NCBI RefSeq assembly: GCF_014898055.3
Contig: NW_023600993.1
Span: forward strand, 14,226,850-14,290,849
DNA from: Talpa occidentalis
Taxonomy: Eukaryota; Chordata; Mammalia; Eulipotyphla; Talpidae
DNA: 64,000 bases
Direction of reading: 5' to 3'
The notes beneath the pieces were generated by a model that did no database searches, was not told the DNA's origin, and saw nothing but the letters and a program-made list of their open reading frames with translations. Below, one piece after another: positions 54,375-64,000 of this stretch (its first letter is position 1; every line of letters starts with the position of its first letter). Both the position numbers and the translations under genes were made by a program.

Positions 54375-55620
54375 CCCACAAAATAATCCTAAAGCAAAAC
54401 AGTCTTTCTTTTATTCCTGAGGTTGGTGGCTGATAGATATCATCATGTAAATATGAAAGCAGAAAAACAATGAGCTACATCACACTGAACAACCCCATCC
54501 TCACCACCAACCTTCTCTCACTCCGTCCTTACCCGCCAACAGTCATGGTCCACTTTCGGCTAGATAATTAATTCATATGATGAATACCTGACCCAAAGAT
54601 AATTAACATGGATTGGTAATTAGAGACCAAGATCCCACCCCAAGTAGGTAATTTGATAGCCCTCTCTTGCAAGGAAAACAGTTCTCTTTCCAGGTTTGAT
54701 TCTATACTATTGTATCTTAGCAGAATAAAAGAAAGCAGCATAGCTAAAAACAAACAAAAGTACCCTGAGTCCAAAAACTCTTTTGGGGATGTTTTTCAAA
54801 GGCATAAAATATAACTAACTATATGCATGCAATAGTAGACCCTCCCAATGAAATAGTGCTTCCAGGGTCAAACACTTACATGCGGTACAGCCAGATGTGC
54901 AACAACTGTATACATAACGTCAAGGTAATGATTTGTGAATTGTTTCTGTACAAAGACTTTAGATTCATTTTGTTAAATAAAAGAATGCCATCTCTTTTGT
55001 TCTAAAAGTCCAAAAGGCTTTCCATTTTATTGTATCATTCATTTATCAGTGACAATAATTAGGTTTAAATTATTGACTTCTGCATGAATAATTTGTAATA
55101 TCTTTTTCTATATATATTGTCCTATATTCTCTAACATCTATTCTTACTGATTCTATGTTATGGACTTTTACAGTCATGATGGAGTTTTAGTGAACTGGAA
55201 ATTTGTGTTTAGATTATCTTCTTGAAGTTCAGGCATATAGACATCTCTCTATTTTTCAGATGCATAACTAAGAAATGTGAATATAAAGTGAAGTCAAATT
55301 AAAATTATATATTTATTATATATAAAAGCATAAAAAAAGACTAAAACATAGTTTTACAGTATAGCTGTATCTAAAGCATATCCAGTTACCTATTTTCCCA
55401 GTGCCTCTTTCTTTATTAATTTGTTTATTGTGGGATGTAATTCACTAGATAACTAACAGGGACTATAAATATACATGCAAATTTCCAGCTGATATGAAGC
55501 AAAAAGTTGATAAATAATGCTACAGTATAACTTTAAAAACAGAACTAGTAAGCCTTCAGGCTATTTTTTAATCATTTATTTTTATTTATTCTGTAAAGAC
55601 TATTTTCATTTGTATTGTTT

Positions 55621-55645
55621 TATATATATATGTATATATATATAA
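55621..55645. repeat. TA-rich microsatellite
   Basis: Alternating TA with one interruption (TGTA). Confidence 0.9.
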
Positions 55646-58600
55646 ATACACTTGGGAGAGAAACAAACAGCATATTTATGAAAAATTTTGATGGGGACCA
55701 GCTTGTAACTGTTTTGAGACTCTATTGCTTTAAAGATGGACAATATTATATCACTTCTACAAATGAAAAAATACTACACATTCACATTTTATCTAATGAA
55801 AACTAAACTTATCCCTCTATGGAGGTAACAAAGCTCTCAAAAATAACTTTTTGGGATCTTTTTGCAAACAAAGAGGTTCTGTCGCTAAGAATTATAACAC
55901 TGCAAGCACATGCAAAGGCATCTCAGTGGCTGGCATATGCTGCAGTTCAGGATAGAAACCAAATCTTGGGGGACTTTCAGTAGATTTGGGAAATTCAATT
56001 GTTTGGCCAAGAGATCAATATGAATAAATGTATATCTGACATAGAGAAAGCACACCAGGATATACATTCACAGATACTATTTGCACACCCTGCAAGAGAG
56101 TATTGCACAACTCAAAACTAGTCCACCCCAGATTTCATCAGAAATTCTTTAAAATCCAGAGTTAATGTAGCAGTTCTTTGACCAAGCTACTCCCACAAAG
56201 GAAAGGATAAATGACATTGTACAGAAAGCAATTGAAGAAAAGGTAGGGAAATGAGATTTGGGTCAGGTTCCTGATCTACATCATGATGGGAAAGAATCTG
56301 ATCACTTTCAAGACTACATAAAAAAGACTCTCTGCCCTTAAACTTAAAAAGCAAGTTCACTTTAAAGACAATATACAGTTCTAGGGAAATTTCTCACATT
56401 CTACATTAAATGTTTATCTATATATAAGAGACAGGTGTCAAACAAACAAATGAAAAAAAAAAAAAAACCCCACTAAGGCAAAGAGAAACTTTAACTCACC
56501 AGATTCCATCTGTTACATCTGAATTCATGCATAATTGATTATCCATGACTGGTAAGTTCTTTTCTCACTAGCCGACCACAGTTTTCTAAACATTATGTAT
56601 GTATTAAATCACTACTAAAGTAGACTACATTTCAGAAACAGCAAGGGCAGAATAAGAATATTTTAAATGAAAAATTACATGCCGGTTAATAATAATACAG
56701 CTGACCTATGTTTAAGGGAGAGAAATTTTAATCATGTGCATATTAAATATTAATAACCTATTCTGTTATTGTTATAATAAGGTTAAGTAGGCTTCTCCAT
56801 GCTTAAGGAAAGAGGGAGAAGTAGGAATGCATAATGGTGCAAAAGACACAGAGACTATAGAGACAGACATAAGGAAAATGTGTCAACAATAAACAAGAGG
56901 AAATGAGAAAGGAGAAGATGAAGGTGGAAACTAATCTCTACGTGTCATTATGACTGCCAGAGGACTGGCAAAGAAGCAGCATCCTTTTATTTCAATTTTA
57001 ATCATTTCTGAATTTTAATACCCGACTCCTTTTGTAATTCTCCTGGCATTCCCCATATGCCTCCATCCCAGCCAAAACACCAGTGTAAATTAAATGGCAG
57101 GCAACCACACCACCGACGTAGCCTCCCCAAAGAACTACCAGGTGACCAAAAGCAGAAAGAGGTATGTCTGCCTTACCTCCCTGAGGACCTCTGTCCAATG
57201 AACTGGCTGAGTGTTCTCTACTTTCTTTAATTTTGAAAAGAAGGGCAGGAGTTAGGTGATCTACAGATAGAGAATCATTAAAAAAAATAAAGCAAGCCAG
57301 TAGTAATACAATAATCAGTGACCATCAGGGCCTGGAAAAATGAGTTTGCTCTCACTGGCACTAAGGAGCATCACATGATTATTTAATTACAGCTCTAATT
57401 TTTGTCTCGTGGATGGCAACATATCAACAATTAATAGGGCAAATAGAGGAGACTGTTTTTAAAGAGACAGAATGTGCATGATAACGTAAGAGGTCACACA
57501 GTCGGGCACCACTAAAGGAACACTTTCTTGTAGAAAACCAAATGGGACCTGTCTTGGAAACAGCTCCATAGGTTTTGAAAAGAAAATAAATTTTACAAGG
57601 AAGTATCTTTTTTAGATAACTTCCATAGCTTGCTTAGAACTTCTCAGAAGGTTTTAGATGCAGCTGACACAGCCCTACTACAATTCCAGTATTAATCTTA
57701 AGGACTGGCGTGAAAGCTTCATTAATATAAATACCCTAAATCTGCAAACATTTTTAAACAATGCAGATAGCTACAATGAAAATTATCGTTTTGTGCGATA
57801 ATCATGTCCCGTATTTTATTCAATGGGATGCTGAAAAAGAAACCATAGGGAAGAACAGGTAGGGGTCAATCAGCTTGGCCCACTAGGTCATAGTATCTTG
57901 GGACCCAGCTTATCAGAAAGACCATCACAGGGTGGTTTAAATGCAAGGACCTCAGGAGTCTGCTCTGTGTTGACTCCAGGGTGATTTACAACCACAACCT
58001 AACACCAAAGGCCCATGAACCTGAGCAGAGAAACTTCCCCTAACCCTGGAGGTCAGACAAGGAGGCTAGAACAGACCCCTGCTGCTGTCAAAGAATGACA
58101 GAGCACACAATTAAAGAAGAAAAACATTCAATTATCCAGAAAACCGGGGCATGCGTAGATTAAGTGTTCAGATAACCTCAGTCAAAACAGAAAATTAGAG
58201 AGAAAAGTCTTCTTTCCCATTAAATCATGATCAGCGCACAGCTAAATTCACTATTTTATTATTAATTTAGCAAATCTTTAATGAGTGCTCCCTATGCGCT
58301 GCACAGAATGCTAACTGTGAAGTTTCTTGGTTTGACAGAACACAGACATGTACCTTACCCGGGGTTTCTTTTTTGTAGTTCAATATCTTGTAGAAATAAA
58401 TAACAGCAGCACCTAAGAATATCATGAAGGAGGAGCACTGTCACAAGGCTACAAGATCTAGCCATCGATGTGTACCAACGGGATGCAAACAGCAAGCATT
58501 CTGATAGAACTGTCTGAGTAAGGCTAAGTCCAGCCTTGTGTGCTTCTCCTTCCAATGTCCACTATTCTGCCATGCCAGAGGCCAAGGCAAAAAACCCAGA

Positions 58601-61600
58601 CTTGAGAAGTGGAAAATGACACAACTGTTGTGCTGACCCACTGCTCAAATGTGCCTGAAATAACAGGGGATGGAGAACTGCAAGGAAACATAACTTGGCT
58701 AAAGACACAGGGGCTAAAATGACTCCACTAAGAGAAACATTAAGAGGTGCTAAGTCAACTCAATAAGCTTTTAATGGTTTCTTTTGGCCAAAGTCATCAG
58801 CAAACAAGAAAATGTAGGCGTCTCAAAATATAAAGTGGGACCGCTACAACTGCTGAGGGACAACAATTTTCAAGAGCCACTGGCAAAACTGATAAAGCCA
58901 ACAGTAATTACAATGAAAGAAGACAAACAATAGGAAGGAAATTTTACATGCCAGTGAAAAGTCTCAAAGTTAAGTTGTTTTAGTAGGAAACATTTTGATG
59001 ATTCTGGACCCAAAACCTGACTCCATCCTTTCTAAAAGAACATTTTTAAGAGTCTAGCAAGCAGCAGCTTGTATGTAAGAGTATACATCATTCTTTTTTA
59101 ACTTGACTGTTAATATACAGTTAACATGTCTCCAAAAAGGCTGTAATTAACTGTCTACTGCTCTAATAACACTAATAAGCGTACAGTATTATTAAAATAC
59201 AATGACTCCATACAAACTAAGGCTGTCATTTTTTTAACTTTCAAGATAATGTTCTAAATTGTCTTTGAGTCCTCTTAAACCACCCAAAAGAGAGCCCACC
59301 TCGAAGAAACATTTTTACAGCAGAGTTATTAAAATATTGCTCTTTCCCTCCATAGTCAGGAGAAATCCAACATGACGCAAGACAACTCAGCTTCATTTCA
59401 GTTGGTAAAAATACAATGGGAAGTCCTTGCCTTATTTTACCAATTCTACAAAACATTTTAAAATTTACAACTCTCAGCATTTTCATTTTAGTCCTTCATG
59501 CACTGATAAAACACTATCTAAGGGAAAGAAAGATTTGCTATATGAAGAATTCACAGTCCTGTTGTTAATCCCCAGTGATTTCCATTGTCTGGTTCACTGG
59601 AACAGGAAAACTCCATGGCATTCAACATCAAACAGCTAATTATGGATAAGCTATATTCCAGACTATCTCCATTTCAAAAGATATCTGCATACACTAGGTT
59701 CTATTTTATTTATAATAATTATGACAATAAAATATTTATAACATAAAATCTCTTTTACCTTAAACTCCTAACACTATAAACATTAAAAAGCCAAATTGTC
59801 ATTTATATGCTCTTAGCGGCACATCAGAAACCACTGAGGAGGACGAGAGGAACCCCTAGCAATCAACTCCACTATATGCTTCGCTTCCTGGAAAACGGCA
59901 TCCAAAGAATTCCCCCTCACACAGATGACTGACTAGCTTCTCTTCAAATATCTCAAGGAAGGAAGGTCTAATAATTCCTCCTGGGCGCATCCTACCCTAT
60001 TTTTCCGCCCAAAGAACAATAGCCACAGAAGACGTTTTGTTGCTGTCTGGTCCCGTCACCTATAGCTGAGATAAAGTGACATCCCAGCAGAGACCTCCCG
60101 GGGCCACAGATGCCATGTCTCACTGAGGCTTGCGCCCGGATTCTCCATATAGAACTGAGAAGAACTTTGCTGGCACTTACCCCTCCAAATATCAAAGGCT
60201 GCGCTCTGAATCTAGTCCTACAGAGAGCTCTCAAAAAGTAGTCTTTGATGAGGTGACAAAGATGAAGTTCTCCCTGGCACTGCTAGCGAGGCGGGAGCAT
60301 CCCCAAATGAGGTGGTTACCAGTTGCCTGTGAAGCAGCTGGACCATTACTGCAGTTCTGAGGGTGCGTCACAAATCGGGTCATAGCTCTGAGTAGAGTCC
60401 ACCCACTTCACCAGACACAACGCCCTCCACTTCCTGCACACCTGGGGGGGAGGGGTACAGAGAAGCCTGGCAATGCAGGTTCACAGACACTCGAGTAAGG
60501 TCTCATCCAGGCACACACAGTCTGACACCTGCTTTTTTTGGCCAACATTTCAGTTTCATTTGGGGTCCTGCACCCTGGGGTATTCAAAAAAATGGTGCAA
60601 TAAGCAGGTTCTGAAATGAGTGAAGAGTATAATAAAATATTAACAGAGTCCAATGGTTTATCCAACAAGATAATCACTGAATCAACTCTTCCTTTTTGAC
60701 TACAAGACCCTTCACTACCAAATATCAAGTAACTAGACTGTCCACACTCTGGCAGAAACTAGGGACATAAATGCTGGGATACCAGTTAACTAATTTTCAT
60801 CTTTCATAACTAAACCAGATCACCGCATCAGTTGAATTACATCCTTGAAAGTCCATTGAAAGAGGTGATTAGAATTTCTATTACGAACATTCAGACAGTA
60901 ACAACTGTGGAAGTGATACAGAATAACTTGAAAGAATAAAAATAGGCCAATATGCTGGAGAAATGCTACACTACTAAATCTCACCCTGAATATATATACA
61001 CACAATCTGTATCTATTTACTCTGAAATGAAATATCTGATCTTAAAAAAGACTTTAAAAAAATAAACAGCAAAAGGTACTGTTGGCATAAGTTCAAAAGT
61101 ACTAAATAATGTGTGCTAATGTGTTGCTCACACTCTATGAAGACATCAAGTTTAAATAGACTTACCATTGAGAATAGCACTTAGGAACGATATATAAATT
61201 ACCATAGTAGACACTTTTTCTTTGGTATAGTGAAGAAGAACCTTGTGTAACAGATTTGATTTATATGCTGTATTAAGACCACATTCTGCTCTGATGTCAA
61301 TGGAATATGTGATTAGAGACTGACAACTGTGTGTAGATATGTGTAAGATCTACTTATAGAGTATCAGTGAAAATAAACACTTTCTCAAGTTATTCACAAG
61401 TTTTGAAATTCCACTTTAACAGTATCTGGATGATTCCAGGGGTCTTGAAAAAGAAGGAACTTTGGATTTCAAATGAAGTCAACAAATAAATCTAGCATTG
61501 TAAGAAACTCAAAATCTCACTTAAGGTTGGCAGATTAACAAAAATGCAAATAAAAGAGGCAAAGATATTTGTAGAAGAAAGCAAACAGTATCAATCAATG

Positions 61601-63806
61601 CATCCCACTTATTTTGTGTTCTTTGCAGATCTCCTTTATAAAGTGAATCATTCCATCTAAGACTTGGGGGGAGAAGACACTATCATCTAAGTAATCAAGT
61701 CATTTAAGTAATCAATTTGGAACTTAGTAGAAAGTTAATTTAGCAATAACCACTTGAATGTGTTTGAATGTATTTGTCCTGAGGAGGCTGTAAGCTGGCT
61801 ATTTTAAGTGACATGGAGATTCTTTGGGGGGCTTGATATGATAGTCGAGGTATGTAAAGTAAAAGTGCCTAACATTGCTTTCCACTAGTTCTCACACAAC
61901 AGAAATGCGAAGATGATAGTCTTCTTAAAGTTCTGCCACTGAGAATTGACAAGAAAAAACACCTCTTGGCCCTTACCCCCCAACCAGGAAGAGTCGGGAG
62001 TCCTGGATTATAGTACAGGTAGATATTAAAATGGAGACAGAGCCGTTATTTAGCGGTGACAGGAATATAAATACGTGCACTAACCTATAAACTGGTATTT
62101 ACTTCAGGAAGGTAAGTAATATTTTTCCTCTGATTGCTGAGCTGTCAGTTTAATGCAGCGTAAATAAACAGTAGGTGCCTGCTAGCTCGAAGTAGGAAGT
62201 GTTCATTCCACACGAGGAACAGATTACTGAAGCCTGATGCTCATCATGCTGAAACATAACTTTCATTTTACCAGAAAATACACCCTACCGTGGATGATTT
62301 TTCGTGCCTGATCTATTAATTAACTTAACTCTGCTCTGTCAAAATGTAAAGCAATTTGTTAAAATCATCCCAGAGTTTTGGAGTTTGAAACCAAATCAAT
62401 TTAAAAAGCAAGAGTAATGCCTGTTCTGTAATCTGATCACAAATGCTAAAAATGAAGACTTAATATAATAAGGATAAACTATCCCAAACTGAAAAAGACA
62501 AAGCATATTTATATAGGGAATTTAATAATCTGGCTTACTAAAGTTCCCCCCCCCACCCCCAGCCTCCTCTTTTGCTAATTAAAAGCAACTGGCAACTTAA
62601 ATATTTTGCAGCCTTGTGCTACGTAGGTCCATTTAGTATGTATGCTTATTCTGCTCTCGGAAAAATCTAGAGGTAAATCATTCATAAAAATCAAATCACA
62701 CTCCTTAATTCTACTAGAAATATTACTAAACTCTCCTGAGAGAAGTGGCAAGTTCAAAGATCAAATGATGATAATCTTCCTAACGGCGTTCATGTAAAAT
62801 GTGGTTTTCTTCCCATTTTATATGTAGCACAAAGCTGTGATGACATATAGCAACTGATTTTCTCCTTCCATACATGTACCGAGAAAATATTTCATGGCAT
62901 CATTTAAAATGGAAACTCATCTTATCTAAAAAAGTATAAAAAGCAAGTTGGGGAGGTTTCTATTTAAAACATGAACAGATTCTGATAATTAGTGAGTAGA
63001 TTATAAGGGGAAAAGAGGTGTTTAAAAATAATATTTTTGCTTTTGACTACAACATGTCTAGACACAGTCTGAAGATTGATTCAGTCTTACGCATTTATTT
63101 TATATACTTCATCAATCCTAAGTACTAATATAAGAGTCATCCAAGACAACACGCAAGGAAGAAATGATGTCTTTATGTAAAGGGCATATCTATGTATGGC
63201 CCTTTTGGAAATTTACAGAGCAGATGAAAAACCACTGGAGTGCTTTATAGAGTCCCTGCTGTATATCCATGTTGTGTTAAGCTTAATAGTGTTTGTAACC
63301 AAAAGATTTTTAGAATAATGAGGAACAGGTGCCTGTCACCTGACCTTTTAGGCCTAATTTACAATCCACAACCTGTCACATGAAAAAATAATTGAAAATC
63401 TCCTCCAGATATTTGTCTTTGCTAATTTAATGCAGTCTTTCTTAACCATCACTCAGCACATCACATCTCATTCAACTGCAGGTTCATATAGTGGCAACAG
63501 ACTTCTGTGCAGAAATAAACCAACATTCATTTTGTTGCTTTTGTTTAAGATGCTGGGAGACAAAAGAATGACTTTTTGTAGATTATCAACCAAGAATATA
63601 TTAATTTATTACAACAACTAAACAAAAGGCATTCCTTTTGAATACTTTTACATACAAAGAACTATTATTTATTACATATTTCAGCTTGTGGGAAAATGAG
63701 GAATGCATTGATTCTGGAAATAACTATTCAGACTTTTGGAAGTTCTTGAGTTCTTCTTTCCCTACCTCTTTTCTTTCCCCTTCTCCCCCATGTTCGACCA
63801 ATCCCC

Positions 63807-63829
63807 ACCCCCCCCACACACACACACAT
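63807..63829. repeat. C-run plus (AC)n tract
   Basis: A run of C residues passes directly into ACACACAC. Confidence 0.85.
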
Positions 63830-64000
63830 TTTAGGGCACCCGTACTTTAGGAGGGAAATACGTATTTGTTCTTTTTTTCATCTCTCACTTGTATTCATTA
63901 TTCAGAAAAGAATACAAAATTGAGCAATGATTTTTATTTCTCGTGTATAATCTTGTTACACGTAGCCATACTCAACTTTAACAATGCCTTGAATTTTATA

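Larger units (their letters stand above)
48261..64000. other. 5' flank of SATB1, no protein gene recognised
   Basis: AT-rich sequence upstream of the CpG island. It holds L2, hAT and L1 fragments, a (TG)10 and a TA microsatellite, and homopolymers. In human this side carries SATB1-AS1 and alternative upstream noncoding SATB1 exons. Such exons may exist here but have no coding signature to find them by. The only ORF with any context is the one inside the L1-tailed block at 53.8 kb. Confidence 0.7.

Overview
This window is mammalian nuclear DNA. It carries the 5' two-thirds of SATB1, which encodes the AT-rich-DNA-binding chromatin organiser, on the minus strand. Eight coding exons can be read directly, from right to left. 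They join in frame with GT-AG introns into 525 codons that agree, residue for residue where I can judge, with mammalian SATB1: the start [19 protein letters not shown]-like domain, caspase site VEMD254, CUT1 and the first half of CUT2. The gene runs off the left edge, so the rest of CUT2, the Gln-rich stretch, the homeodomain, the stop codon and the 3' UTR are not here.

Layout. 1-42,615: coding exons and introns. Two short introns (761 and 766 bp) cluster the ULD exons, and one long intron (18,773-36,683) separates the two halves of the CUT-like domain. 42,616-45,900: intron between the ATG exon and the promoter. About 45,930-48,260: a strong CpG island with GCC, CGGG and GT-rich microsatellites. 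It is the likely SATB1 promoter and is probably bidirectional, since an antisense lncRNA (SATB1-AS1) starts divergently in human. 48,260-64,000: AT-rich upstream flank with no recognisable protein gene.

The organism is a placental mammal. I see no Alu, rodent B1/B2 or ordinary carnivore CAN SINE. The window does hold two copies of a lineage-specific tRNA-derived SINE with clear target-site duplications, which I cannot assign to an order. Repeat content is low: old MIR, L2, MER5A and other hAT fragments, one L1 3' end and simple repeats. This fits a developmental-regulator locus.

No undescribed gene system could be established. The best leads are a near-consensus CTCF site inside a perfect 8-bp inverted repeat in an intron (11,071-11,109), the unassigned SINE family, a perfect 28-bp T/A palindrome at the promoter edge of a gene whose product binds such DNA, an L1-tailed block with an unrecognised 105-codon ORF (53.7-54.4 kb), and an intronic ORF starting right after an acceptor-like tract (9,245-9,622).
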